Below are positions 1-8,404 of a DNA stretch of 44,480 bases, piece by piece. Origin of the DNA: Pseudoduganella buxea (GTDB taxonomy: Bacteria; Pseudomonadota; Gammaproteobacteria; Burkholderiales; Burkholderiaceae_D); NCBI RefSeq assembly GCF_009720835.1, contig NZ_WNKZ01000048.1, positions 1-44,480 of the forward strand, in the 5' to 3' direction. Under the pieces are notes generated by a model. The model did no database searches. It was not told where the DNA came from and saw only the letters and a list, made by a program, of their open reading frames with translations. The stretch's first letter is position 1. Every line of letters starts with the position of its first letter. The position numbers were made by a program, and so were the translations under genes.

Positions 1-38
1 CACTGCGTCCGCACCGCCGCGTACTCGTCGATTTCCAT
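1..38 (-). CDS. 5' end of an unidentified gene, cut by the window edge
   Basis: Only the first 12 codons are present, reading MEIDEYAAVRTQ on the minus strand from an ATG at 38. A strong ribosome binding site (GGAGGTGGG) ends one base before that ATG, so the start is credible. The gene lies 88 bases downstream of the transporter stop on the same strand and probably belongs to its transcription unit. By context it may be another sugar-acid catabolism gene, but twelve residues are too few to name a family. Confidence 0.6.
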   Translation of the reverse strand, partial: MEIDEYAAVRTQ

Positions 39-126
39 GCCCACCTCCGTCTTGGTTCATGCCAACTTACGGTATGACAATGGTCGAGCCAACAAGTTCC
101 TTGCGACCGGGGCACAGCGCCTTTTT

Positions 127-1521
127 TTACGACGCCCGCCGCGCGGCGCCGGGTGCATCCAGGCCTTCCAGGGCCGCCGGTTTCCTGAACTCGAAGCGGC
201 GGATGTCGCCGACAACGAACAGGTAGCACAGGATCGCCACCAGCGCGTTGGCGCCGACGAAGACGAGGGCGCCGGCAAACGAGCCGGTGGCCTGCAGGAT
301 GTAGCCGATGACGATCGGTGTCGTGATGCCGGCGGTATTGCCGAAGGTGTTGAACAAGCCGCCGCTCAGGCCGCCCGCTTGCTTCGGCGACGTGTCCGAC
401 ACGACGGCCCAGCCCAGCGCGCCGATGCCCTTGCCGAAGAAGGCCAGCGACATCACGGCCACGACCACCCAGTCCTGCTCGACGTAGTTACAGACGATCA
501 TGCTCATGGCCAGCAGCATGCCGACGACGATGGGCGTCTTGCGCGCCGCCGACAGCGAGTAGCCGGACTTGATCATGCGGTCCGAGATGACGCCGCCCAG
601 GATGCCGCCCAGGAAACCGGCGATGGCGGGCAGCGCGGCGACGAAGCCCGCCTTCAGGATCGTCATGCCCCGCTCCGAGACGAGGTAGACGGGGAACCAC
701 GTCAGGAAGAAGTAGGTCAAGGTCGTGATGCAGTACTGGCCGACGTACACGCCCAGCAGCATGCGGCTGCCCAGCAGCTGCTTGATGGTGGCCCACGTAT
801 CGGTATTCGTCTTCACCGGCTCGGCCGATTCGATGTCGACCAGCCCGCCGCCCGCCTCGATATAGGCCAGTTCGGCGGCATTGATGCGGGGGTGCTGGCG
901 CGGACCGTAGATCGTGACGAGCCACACGAAGGACATGATGATGCCCAGCGCGCCCATCACGTAGAACACGCTTTGCCAGCCCAGGCTGTGCACCAGCCAG
1001 CCCATCAGCGGCGCGAACAGCACCGTGGCGAAATACTGGGCCGAGTTGAAGATGGCGGCAGCGCGGCCCCTTTCGGCCGTGGGGAACCAGCTTGAGGTGA
1101 TGCGGCTGTTGCCGGGGAAGGAGGGTGCTTCGGCCGCGCCCACCAGCAGGCGCAGGCAGAACAGCGCGGCGACGGCGGCGCCGCCCGTCAGGAAGCCCAC
1201 GCCGCCCATCATTACGGTGAACAGCGACCACAGGAAGATGCTGAAGAAATAGGTGATCTTCGAGCCGAAGCGGTCCAGCAGCCAGCCGCCGGGCAACTGC
1301 GCCAGCACGTACGACCACGCGAACGCGGAGAAGACATAGCCCATCTCCACCGGCGACAGGCCCAGCAGCTTCTTCAGTTCGGGGCCGGCAATCGAGATGG
1401 TGGCCCGGTCCGCATAGTTGATGGTGGTGATCAGGAACAGCATCGCCAGGATGGTCCAGCGGGCGCGGGTGGCCTTGGCGGGGACGCCGGCCGGCGCGGG
1501 ACGGTTAGCTTGCACTTCCAT
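127..1521 (-). CDS. gudP: MFS sugar-acid transporter, GudP/anion:cation symporter type
   Basis: A 464-aa inner-membrane protein predicted to import D-glucarate or a related aldarate with protons. Hydrophobic segments spread over residues 25-450 fit 12 transmembrane helices. The first helix ends in NYADRATIS, which matches the NYxDR signature of the anion:cation symporter (ACS) family that includes GudP and GarP. The loop after helix 2 carries GGWLLDRFGSK, the usual MFS motif A position. The start has an AGGAGA ribosome binding site eight bases upstream. It diverges from the glucarate dehydratase gene, which supports glucarate or galactarate as substrate. The exact substrate is inferred from the neighbour; members of this family also carry glucuronate, galactonate and phthalate. 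Confidence 0.85.
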   Translation of the reverse strand: MEVQANRPAPAGVPAKATRARWTILAMLFLITTINYADRATISIAGPELKKLLGLSPVEMGYVFSAFAWSYVLAQLPGGWLLDRFGSKITYFFSIFLWSLFTVMMGGVGFLTGGAAVAALFCLRLLVGAAEAPSFPGNSRITSSWFPTAERGRAAAIFNSAQYFATVLFAPLMGWLVHSLGWQSVFYVMGALGIIMSFVWLVTIYGPRQHPRINAAELAYIEAGGGLVDIESAEPVKTNTDTWATIKQLLGSRMLLGVYVGQYCITTLTYFFLTWFPVYLVSERGMTILKAGFVAALPAIAGFLGGILGGVISDRMIKSGYSLSAARKTPIVVGMLLAMSMIVCNYVEQDWVVVAVMSLAFFGKGIGALGWAVVSDTSPKQAGGLSGGLFNTFGNTAGITTPIVIGYILQATGSFAGALVFVGANALVAILCYLFVVGDIRRFEFRKPAALEGLDAPGAARRAS

Positions 1522-2005
1522 ACGGTCTCCTAAGAATTTACAGGGCGTTCACTTCGGTCGGGTCAACCGTGAATCTTCTGTTAGACGCATCATAAACACA
1601 TCATTAATACATCAAAGTGGTCAGGCCAGTATGAGCACAGTTGGCCCAAATGGCAATTCCCTCGTTGGGTGGTTGTGACCCTTAAAAATCAATGAGATAG
1701 CGGTATGGAAACAGAAGTTATCGCAAATTTCCCGTCTATTCATTGCGTGACGACGGATGATGCGCTACGATCCGATCCGTCATTATGGAGGACTGAGGCG
1801 CCATATATATCATTTTCTACCATTGGCGACGGTAACGTGCCGGCATGTCGGCCGGACCGCATCACGATCGAAGATGCGCAGTCGGGATGAGACATGAGCA
1901 AGGAACCCTCGCCTCGCTGCTGCTGGCCGCCGGCACGGCGAACGACAGGACCGGCGACCGTGCTCAGGGCCCGGCATCCGTCATACTTTTTAGTCAGGAA
2001 CCCAC
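1522..2005. other. Divergent gudP/gudD intergenic region
   Basis: This 484-bp gap is clearly more AT-rich than its flanks between about 1580 and 1840. It must hold the promoters of both divergent genes. It contains the palindrome at 1618-1628 and a weak sigma-70-like pair facing gudD (TTGCGT at 1743-1748, TACGAT at 1766-1771, 17-bp spacer). A 61-codon open frame at 1705-1890 has no convincing ribosome binding site and I do not call it a gene. Confidence 0.5.
1618..1628. promoter_or_regulatory. Candidate GntR-family operator
   Basis: TGGTC-A-GGCCA is an 11-bp palindrome with one mismatch. It resembles the TGGTCnGACCA sites of FadR-type GntR regulators, which commonly control sugar-acid genes. 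It lies about 97 bp upstream of the gudP start. No regulator gene is visible in the window, so the assignment rests on site shape and context only. Confidence 0.35.
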
Positions 2006-3352
2006 ATGAACGATCGAACTCTTTCCCGTCACGCCCCCGTCGTTACCGAACTGCGTGTCATCCCCGTTGCTGGCCGCGACAGCATGCTGCTGAACCTGTC
2101 CGGCGCCCACGGCCCTTACTTCACCCGCAATATCGTTATCCTGACGGACAGCGCCGGCAACACGGGCGTGGGCGAAGTGCCCGGCGGCGAAGCGATCCGA
2201 CAGACCCTGGAAGACGCCCGCGCGCTGGTGGTGGGCCAGTCCGTCGGCAATTACCAGGCGATCCTGAACAAGGTGCGCGCGGCTTTTGCCGAACGCGACG
2301 CCGGCGGGCGCGGCAACCAGACCTTCGACCTGCGCATTGCCATCCATGCCGTGACGGCGCTGGAAGCATCGCTGCTGGACCTGCTGGGCAAGTTCCTCGG
2401 CGTGCCCGTGTGCGCCCTGCTGGGCGACGGCCAGCAGCGCAGCCAGGTCGAAATGCTGGGCTACCTGTTCTACGTGGGCGACCGCGCCGTCACCGACCTG
2501 CCGTACCACAGCGATCCGGACCAGGCCGACGACTGGCTGCGCCTGCGCCATGAAGTGGCGTTGACGCCGGAGGCGATCGTGCGCCTGGCCGAAGCGTCCT
2601 ACGAGCGCTACGGCTTCAAGGACTTCAAGCTGAAGGGCGGCGTGCTGCGGGGCGAGGAGGAAATCGCCGCCGTGACGGCGCTGGCCGAGCGTTTCCCGGA
2701 AGCGCGCGTGACCCTGGACCCGAACGGCGGCTGGCTGCTGAAGGACGCCATTCGCCTGTGCCGCGACCAGCATCACGTGCTGGCCTATGCGGAAGACCCG
2801 TGCGGCGCGGAAAATGGCTACTCGGGCCGCGAAGTGATGGCCGAGTTCCGCCGCGCCACGGGCCTGCCGACGGCGACCAACATGATCGCCACGGACTGGC
2901 GCGAGCTGGGCCACGCGATCCAGCTGCAGTCGGTCGACATTCCGCTGGCCGATCCGCACTTCTGGACCATGCAGGGTTCCGTGCGCGTGGCCCAGCTGTG
3001 CAAGGAGTGGGGCCTGACGTGGGGCTCCCATTCGAACAACCACTTCGATATCTCGCTGGCCATGTTCACCCACGTGGCAGCCGCCGCTCCGGGCAGGATC
3101 ACGGCCATCGACACGCACTGGATCTGGCAGGACGGCCAGCACCTGACCACCAACCCGCTGCGGATCCAGGGCGGCATGGTCGACGTGCCGACGGCGCCGG
3201 GCCTGGGCGTGGACATCGACCTGGCCGCCATCGAGCAGGCGCACCAGGTATACAAGGGCATGGGCCTGGGCGCCCGCAACGACGCGGTGGCGATGCAGTA
3301 CTACATCCCGGGCTGGACCTTCGACGCCAAGCGGCCCGCTTTCGTGCGCTGA
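2006..3352 (+). CDS. gudD: D-glucarate dehydratase
   Basis: A 448-aa enolase-superfamily enzyme that dehydrates D-glucarate (and usually L-idarate) to 5-keto-4-deoxyglucarate, the first step of glucarate breakdown. Length matches E. coli GudD (446 aa). The KxK motif of this subgroup is seen as KLK at 208-210. Magnesium ligands appear as D238/N240 (DPNGG), E263 (EDPCG) and N292 (ATNMIATDW). The catalytic histidine is H342 in GSHSNNHFD. An AGGA ribosome binding site precedes the ATG. It diverges from the gudP-like transporter, and a terminator follows 23 bases after the stop, so it appears to be a single-gene unit. Confidence 0.95.
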   Translation: MNDRTLSRHAPVVTELRVIPVAGRDSMLLNLSGAHGPYFTRNIVILTDSAGNTGVGEVPGGEAIRQTLEDARALVVGQSVGNYQAILNKVRAAFAERDAGGRGNQTFDLRIAIHAVTALEASLLDLLGKFLGVPVCALLGDGQQRSQVEMLGYLFYVGDRAVTDLPYHSDPDQADDWLRLRHEVALTPEAIVRLAEASYERYGFKDFKLKGGVLRGEEEIAAVTALAERFPEARVTLDPNGGWLLKDAIRLCRDQHHVLAYAEDPCGAENGYSGREVMAEFRRATGLPTATNMIATDWRELGHAIQLQSVDIPLADPHFWTMQGSVRVAQLCKEWGLTWGSHSNNHFDISLAMFTHVAAAAPGRITAIDTHWIWQDGQHLTTNPLRIQGGMVDVPTAPGLGVDIDLAAIEQAHQVYKGMGLGARNDAVAMQYYIPGWTFDAKRPAFVR

Positions 3353-3375
3353 GCGGCAACGCGGCAGTCACACTG

Positions 3376-3398
3376 GGCGCCTTCGTGGCGCCTTTTTT
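3376..3398 (+). terminator. Intrinsic terminator of gudD
   Basis: A hairpin of two GGCGCC arms around TTCGT is followed by six T residues. It lies 23 bases after the gudD stop codon. Confidence 0.85.
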
Positions 3399-3510
3399 CG
3401 TTCCGTCAGCTTGGTGTGCCGCACGAAGTCGCTTTGAAGCGGGCTTTGACGGCGGGCCCGCGCCTTACTAACATGATCGGCATGTCATGTCATCAAGGCG
3501 GGAGGGCAGC

Positions 3511-5052
3511 ATGGACCAGGTACTGATCGCGGGAGCGGGGCCGACGGGCCTGGCGTTGGCGTTGTGGCTGACGCGGCAGGGCGTCAACGTGCGCATCGTC
3601 GACCGGAGCGCGGGGCCGGGCGAGACCTCGCGCGCGATGGTCGTGCAGGCGCGCACCCTGGAACTGTACCGCCAGCTCGACCTGGCCGAAGCCGTCGTCG
3701 CGGCGGGGCACCGCAACCCGTCGATGAATGTCTGGGCACGCGGCAAGCACCGGGCCACGATCGTGCTGGCCGAGGCGGGCAGGACGCTGTCGCCTTATCC
3801 CTTCATCACCGTCTACCCGCAAGACCAGCATGAGCGGCTGCTGGCCGACAAGCTTGCCGCGCTGGGTGTCGACATCGAGCGCAATACGGAACTGGTCGAC
3901 TTCGACGAGCACGATGGACTGGTGCATGCCCGGTTGCGGCGCGCGGATGGTACTACGGAAGAGATCGCGGTGCCCTACCTGGCCGGCTGCGACGGAGCGC
4001 GCTCGACCGTCCGGCAACGCCTGGGCATCGACTTCGATGGCGGCACCTACCAGCACGCCTTCTACGTCGCCGACGTCGAGGCAAGCGGCCTGGAGCCGGC
4101 CGGCGAGGCCCATATCGCGTTCGAGACGGGCGGCGATTTCGCCCTGGTCTTCCCTTACGGTACCGGCAACTTCCGGCGGCTGATAGGCACCGTCAGCGAC
4201 GAGCGGGCCGCAGGCGTCGAATCGCTGACCTTCGAGGACGTGCGGCAGGATGCGCTGCATTCGCTGGGCATGCAGGTCGAGCGCGTCAACTGGTTTTCCA
4301 CCTACCGGGTGCACCACCGCATCGCCAGCCAGTTCCAGCGCGGCCGCGTCTTCCTGCTGGGCGACGCGGGCCACATCCACAGCCCCGTCGGCGGGCAGGG
4401 CATGAATACGGGCATTGTCGACGCCTCCAACCTGGCGTGGAAGCTGGCCGACGTGCTGCACGGCCGCGCACCCGAGCGTCTGCTGGAGACTTATGCGCTG
4501 GAGCGCCAGGCCTTTGCACGCACCCTGGTCGCGACGACGGACCGCATGTTCACCTTGGCCACCAGCGACGGCAATGTGGCAGACTTCATCAAGACGCATA
4601 TCCTGCCGACCATCGCCAGTGCCGCTGCCCGCATCGGGGACGTGCGCGAACTGGCGTTCAGGACGGTGTCGCAGATCACGATGCACTACCGCGACAGTTG
4701 GCTCAGCCGGGGCCAGGCGGGCGACGTGCGCGGCGGCGAGCGGCTGCCATGGCTGGCGCCGCCGCACGAGGACAATTTCGTGGCGGACGGCGCCATCGGC
4801 TGGCAACTTCACGTGTATGGCCAGGCCAGCGCCGCCGTGCAAACGTGGTGCGAGGCGCATGGCATCCGGCTGCGCCAGTTCGCCTGGGATGAGGCTTGCC
4901 GCGCGGTGGGCCTGCATGAAGACGCGCTGTATTTGCTGCGGCCGGACAGCTACGTGGCGCTGGCCAGCGTTGACGGGTCGCCGCAGGCGCTGGCCGGGTA
5001 TTTCGAAGAGCAGGGCTATGTCTGGAAAGGGGATGCGACGGCGGCCAGGTGA
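3511..5052 (+). CDS. FAD-dependent aromatic monooxygenase (PheA/TfdB type)
   Basis: A 513-aa class A flavoprotein hydroxylase that probably uses NAD(P)H and oxygen on an aromatic substrate. The N-terminal dinucleotide-binding motif is GAGPTGLALA (about residues 8-17). The middle NAD(P)H/FAD motif is GCDGARSTVR. The second FAD motif is GDAGHIHSPVGGQGMNTG. The C-terminal third is a thioredoxin-like extension typical of the phenol hydroxylase branch. An ATG at 3487 is in frame, but 3511 is preferred because GGGAGGG sits just upstream of it. No ring-cleavage or other aromatic catabolism genes lie nearby, so the substrate cannot be predicted. It could also be a polyketide-tailoring or antibiotic-modifying hydroxylase. 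Confidence 0.85.
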   Translation: MDQVLIAGAGPTGLALALWLTRQGVNVRIVDRSAGPGETSRAMVVQARTLELYRQLDLAEAVVAAGHRNPSMNVWARGKHRATIVLAEAGRTLSPYPFITVYPQDQHERLLADKLAALGVDIERNTELVDFDEHDGLVHARLRRADGTTEEIAVPYLAGCDGARSTVRQRLGIDFDGGTYQHAFYVADVEASGLEPAGEAHIAFETGGDFALVFPYGTGNFRRLIGTVSDERAAGVESLTFEDVRQDALHSLGMQVERVNWFSTYRVHHRIASQFQRGRVFLLGDAGHIHSPVGGQGMNTGIVDASNLAWKLADVLHGRAPERLLETYALERQAFARTLVATTDRMFTLATSDGNVADFIKTHILPTIASAAARIGDVRELAFRTVSQITMHYRDSWLSRGQAGDVRGGERLPWLAPPHEDNFVADGAIGWQLHVYGQASAAVQTWCEAHGIRLRQFAWDEACRAVGLHEDALYLLRPDSYVALASVDGSPQALAGYFEEQGYVWKGDATAAR

Positions 5053-5063
5053 TGCCGTGGCAC

Positions 5064-5786
5064 TCAGTGACGCTTGCGGTCGGTCAGCCGCCGCCAGCCG
5101 GCCAGGCAGCCGAAGCCGGCGACGAGCATGGCCCACGTCGACGCTTCCGGCACGGGCTGCAAGGAACCGCCCGGGTGCCAGTCCCAGGGCGGCGCAACGC
5201 CCGGATCGGGCACGACGACGGGACGTTCCGGGCTGTCTTCTTCTTCCTCGTCGGGCGGCGTGCTGTCGGCCAGGCCCAGTTCGATGCCGAGGGCCCAGTC
5301 CAGCGGGTGGCTGGCCGGTTGCCACGGCTGCCCGGGCGCTTCGATGACTTCCACGCGGGTGTTTGCCGGTGCCGGCTGCGGCGCCGCGGGACGGCGCCGG
5401 ACGCGGCTGACATTGCCGCAGATGCGCGGCACCAGGATGCAGTGCTCGCCGGCGCAGTACACGGCCGCAGGCTCGCTGCGTGCCGCGTGCCAGCCGGCAC
5501 GGTCGACCGTGCCGCACACGCGGCGCTTGCCGAAGTGCATGTCGCGGATGACGGGATCGTAGTCCAGCTTGCCGGTGATGGTGTCGCGCCCGATGTGCAC
5601 GGTGTCGTCCGGCGTGCCGGCGGCGATCTTCGCCAGCAGGGCCTGGCGCCCGTCCGGCGGGATATCCGGGTAATGTGCCAGCGCGCCGGCGGCATCGCCC
5701 CGGTAGGGATCGACACCGGGGCGGTTCCAGGAGCAGGTGGCACTGAAGACGAGGCTGGCGGCCAGGGCGGCGGCAGTAATTGGCAT
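5064..5786 (-). CDS. PEP-CTERM protein, MHFG type
   Basis: A 240-aa exported protein likely processed by an exosortase. The N-terminus (to about residue 18) is a short hydrophobic signal. The MHFG tetrapeptide in RDMHFGKRRVCG matches the name-giving motif of a PEP-CTERM family known from Oxalobacteraceae. The C-terminus has the tripartite sorting signal: VPEASTWAML, a hydrophobic stretch, then WRR and further basic residues. The sorting motif reads PEA rather than PEP. Four cysteines at about 91-124 could form disulfides, and an acidic proline-rich linker precedes the sorting signal. Its function is unknown. It converges on the monooxygenase with 11 bases between stops. No exosortase is in the window. 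Confidence 0.8.
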   Translation of the reverse strand: MPITAAALAASLVFSATCSWNRPGVDPYRGDAAGALAHYPDIPPDGRQALLAKIAAGTPDDTVHIGRDTITGKLDYDPVIRDMHFGKRRVCGTVDRAGWHAARSEPAAVYCAGEHCILVPRICGNVSRVRRRPAAPQPAPANTRVEVIEAPGQPWQPASHPLDWALGIELGLADSTPPDEEEEDSPERPVVVPDPGVAPPWDWHPGGSLQPVPEASTWAMLVAGFGCLAGWRRLTDRKRH

Positions 5787-5901
5787 GGTGCGGTCCCGTG
5801 GAAAGCAAACACTGGATGACCATGATGATGCCGAACGTCAATTTCCCCTTTGCTATTTCTCAAGGGCCAGAGTTTTGTTGCTGGCCGCCTACATCATGCC
5901 G

Positions 5902-7236
5902 TCACGCCTGCCGCGCCGCCGCCACGGCCTTGAAAAAGCGCACCATCTCACGGCTGGCGTCCGGGCCTTTGCAGTCCGTGTAGCTGCCGCTGGGGCTGCC
6001 GCCGGCCCAGGCATGGCCGCCGCCGTGCAGCACCCAGTGTTCCGCCACCACGGCGCCGTCCCGGTTGGTGTGCACGTCCCGGGTGTACTTGCGCCCGCCC
6101 GGCGCCTTGGCCGATTCGCTGGCCGGCGCGCCGCTGCCGTGGGGCGCCAGCGCATCGGCCAGCACCTGCTCGGCGTTGACGGCGGCCACCGTGTGATCCT
6201 TGTCGCCATGGAAGACGATGACGGGCCTGGTCGCGGCGCCGCCCTTGCGGCCGGGCGCGCCCGTCTTCATTGCCTGCAGCGCGGCCGGCAGGTCGTGGGC
6301 GGCACCGAAGGGCAGGCCCGAGTGCACGCCCACGGCCTGGTACAGCTCCGGGTACAGGGCGCCGACTATGACGGCCATGGCGCCGCCCGCCGACAGCCCG
6401 GCGATGCTGACCTGGCCAGCATCGACGGCATACTGCGTCATCACCTGGCGCGTCATGCCGGCGATAATGGCCGGTTCGCCCCGTTCCCGTTGCTGGTCGT
6501 TCTTGCTGAACCAGTTCCAGCAACGCGATTGGTTGGCGCTTTGCGGCTGGGCCGGATACAGCACCAGGCAACCGCTTTCCTCGCCGACCAGGTTCATCTT
6601 GGTGCCGGCGGCGAAATCGTCCGGGTCCTGCGTGCAGCCGTGCAGCATCACGACCAGCGGCATCGGCGTGCCGGCGTCGTAGTTGCTCGGCACGTAGAGC
6701 TTGTAGCCGCGGGTGCCGGCATGGTTGGTGAACGTGCCCGCCTCGAAGGTCGCGCCTTCGGGCAAGGGCGGCGGCGGGGTACGCTTGCGCATGGCCGGGC
6801 CTTCCGGCAGGTTGATGCCTTCCGGCAGGGTGAAGCCTTCGGGCATCTTGAATCCTTCCGGCATCTTAAAGCCTTCGGGCATCTTGAACCCCTCGGGCAT
6901 CTGCACGCCTTCCGGCATCTTGAAACCTTGCGGCAGCTTGACGCCCAGCTTGTCCAGCATGGCGGCGATGGCCGGGTGGGTGCCGGGCGCGGCATCGTTA
7001 CCGGTGTCATCGGCGGGCGGGGCCGGCGGCGCGGTGCGCTTGCCGCCAAATCCGCGCTTGCCCGACGCAGCATACTGGGGCGCCTCGTTCAAGTCTTTCA
7101 GGTTCGGCGTCGCACCGGCCTGCGCGCCCGGCTCTCCAGCCTCATCCATCGTGGCGGCGGCGCCCAGGGGACCGTTCTTCAGTAATTGTTGCGTGGCTGC
7201 CTGCAGGCGGGCCATCAGTGGCGAATCGTATTTCAT
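5902..7236 (-). CDS. PHB depolymerase family esterase with hexapeptide repeat
   Basis: A 444-aa alpha/beta hydrolase of the poly(3-hydroxybutyrate) depolymerase/LpqC esterase family. The catalytic domain runs from about residue 165 to 440: oxyanion region MLHGCTQ (197-203), nucleophile S282 in GLSAGG, acid near D345/D347 in HGDKDHT, and H408 in GGGHAW. Unlike secreted depolymerases it has no signal peptide, so it may act in the cytoplasm on PHA granules or oligomers. Residues 1-100 are low complexity and residues 101-148 are eight hexapeptide repeats. The start has a GAAAGG ribosome binding site. The ribbon-helix-helix gene 54 bases upstream is probably co-transcribed. Substrate identity is inferred from family only. 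Confidence 0.85.
   Translation of the reverse strand: MKYDSPLMARLQAATQQLLKNGPLGAAATMDEAGEPGAQAGATPNLKDLNEAPQYAASGKRGFGGKRTAPPAPPADDTGNDAAPGTHPAIAAMLDKLGVKLPQGFKMPEGVQMPEGFKMPEGFKMPEGFKMPEGFTLPEGINLPEGPAMRKRTPPPPLPEGATFEAGTFTNHAGTRGYKLYVPSNYDAGTPMPLVVMLHGCTQDPDDFAAGTKMNLVGEESGCLVLYPAQPQSANQSRCWNWFSKNDQQRERGEPAIIAGMTRQVMTQYAVDAGQVSIAGLSAGGAMAVIVGALYPELYQAVGVHSGLPFGAAHDLPAALQAMKTGAPGRKGGAATRPVIVFHGDKDHTVAAVNAEQVLADALAPHGSGAPASESAKAPGGRKYTRDVHTNRDGAVVAEHWVLHGGGHAWAGGSPSGSYTDCKGPDASREMVRFFKAVAAARQA
6793..6936 (-). repeat. Eight 18-bp units encoding MPEGFK-type hexapeptides
   Basis: The units read LPQGFK, MPEGVQ, MPEGFK three times, MPEGFT, LPEGIN and LPEGPA. The central copies are nearly identical at DNA level while the outer ones have diverged, which suggests slippage expansion. 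The repeat sits between the disordered N-terminus and the hydrolase domain. Confidence 0.9.
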
Positions 7237-7290
7237 GGTAGACCTTTCGTGCCGGTACTACCGGCGAGTGGTTTGCTGAAAACAGCGATG

Positions 7291-7701
7291 TCAGCGGATA
7301 CGGCCCTTCAGGGCCGCCTTGACAGCTGTGCCGGCGTGCAAGGCACCCAGCACGGCAATGGAGTCGATGGTGGCGGCGGCCAGCTCCGGCGGCACGTCGG
7401 CGCCGATGGTGCACAGTCCCAGCACGCGGATATTCAGCGTCTCGCCGGCGGCCTGCACTGCTTCCAGGTCGCGCCGGCCGTAATGCTGCACGCCCAGCAC
7501 GAGCTGGTCGCGCGCCACGGTCTGCCGCACCACGTCCGCGTGCAGTTGCAGCTGGTTGCGGATGGCGGTGCGGATCAGGTCGGTACGGTTGGCATAGAAG
7601 CCCTGCTGCACCAGCAGGTCGATCTGGCCCAGGTCGACGGGAAAAAGGTTGATCGTGATTTTTTCCGAGTCGCTGGCCCGTGCTTTGAGTTCGTTCGTCA
7701 T
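7291..7701 (-). CDS. Ribbon-helix-helix (CopG-like) transcriptional regulator
   Basis: A 136-aa protein. Residues 14-52 have the ribbon-helix-helix pattern: a short strand (KITINLFP), helix A around DLGQIDLLVQQ, and helix B in NRTDLIRTAIRNQL. The remaining 80 residues are an alanine-rich C-terminal domain that I do not recognise and that may bind a ligand or partner. It lies directly upstream of, and in line with, the PHB-depolymerase-family gene, so it probably controls that gene and itself. Three CCATCC-like half-sites lie just upstream of its start. AGGA is present about a dozen bases before the ATG. Confidence 0.75.
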   Translation of the reverse strand: MTNELKARASDSEKITINLFPVDLGQIDLLVQQGFYANRTDLIRTAIRNQLQLHADVVRQTVARDQLVLGVQHYGRRDLEAVQAAGETLNIRVLGLCTIGADVPPELAAATIDSIAVLGALHAGTAVKAALKGRIR

Positions 7702-7725
7702 GTTTGTAAGCTTTCCTGTTCTAGG

Positions 7726-7753
7726 CCATCCCTAAACCATCTGGTTGGATGGT
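7726..7753. promoter_or_regulatory. Candidate operator of the ribbon-helix-helix regulator
   Basis: CCATCC (7726-7731) and CCATCT (7737-7742) are direct half-sites 11 bp apart, and an inverted copy (GGATGG, 7747-7752) follows. The outer pair forms ACCATC-N6-GATGGT. The block begins 25 bp before the regulator start. Half-sites spaced by about one helical turn fit cooperative binding by ribbon-helix-helix dimers. Confidence 0.4.
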
Positions 7754-7941
7754 ATCTGCGGACATGATGAGGGATTGCAAGGGCTGGTGCAAGCTTATAT
7801 TTTCAGCAGGGAACGGAGGTGACGCGGGAAGGGTACGGCTGCACAAGGCAGCCGCAGGTCGTGCGGAGGTCGTTCTTAAGGGCCAGGGGTCGGCCCGGGC
7901 ATGCAGATCGGCGGCCGGCGCCGCGCTCGTCGCCGCAGTCG

Positions 7942-8271
7942 TCAGGGTGGCGTACCGCCCGGCTGCTGCCGCACATCCTCGGCATCCACCAGATAACCCT
8001 CGTCGGCAGCCAGTTGCGCCTCCGGCGGCAGCTTCTCGTGCGCGCGGGCCCGTGCCAGCAGGACCTGGACGGTATCGATCTTGTGGCGGGCCGCCTCGGC
8101 CAAGGTGGCGGCCGTCAGGATTTCCGGCAGCATCAGCTCGCACGCGGCGGCGGCCTGCACGGCAGGATGGTCCGGGTTCAGGGCGGCGCCGGCGCGGCCT
8201 TCGTCCCGTTCGGCCAGGCGCAGCACGTTGTGCAGGCCTCGTTCCAGTTGTTCCAGTTGCGACGATTGCAT
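7942..8271 (-). CDS. Hypothetical protein, 109 aa
   Basis: I do not recognise this family. The protein is soluble, mostly helical and alanine/leucine-rich, with no signal peptide, membrane segment or cysteine cluster except one cysteine in AAACELML. A clear AAAGGAGC ribosome binding site lies before the ATG, which supports a real gene. It diverges from the KfrA-like gene across a 133-bp gap. About 240 bp of untranslated sequence separate its stop from the start of the ribbon-helix-helix gene on the same strand. Confidence 0.65.
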   Translation of the reverse strand: MQSSQLEQLERGLHNVLRLAERDEGRAGAALNPDHPAVQAAAACELMLPEILTAATLAEAARHKIDTVQVLLARARAHEKLPPEAQLAADEGYLVDAEDVRQQPGGTPP

Positions 8272-8404
8272 GGCGCTGGCTCCTTTCTTCGGTTAAAAAA
8301 GTAACGTACGGGGCAGGTGAGCCATGTCAGGATAAGCTATCGACTGGCGCGGCGCCGCCCGGTTCACCAACCGACCAGTTATATATTGCAAAAGGATAAA
8401 CTCG

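Noticed and set aside
1705..1890. 61-codon open frame in the gudP/gudD gap
   Set aside because: No good ribosome binding site, AT-rich promoter-like region and no recognisable protein features.
3493..5841. Very long open frame (782 codons) on the minus strand
   Set aside because: It is antisense to the monooxygenase and the PEP-CTERM gene, has arginine/proline-rich composition typical of GC-rich shadow frames, and no family motif.
6793..6936. Regular repeat as a CRISPR array
   Set aside because: The 18-bp units are contiguous, have no spacers and encode an in-frame hexapeptide.
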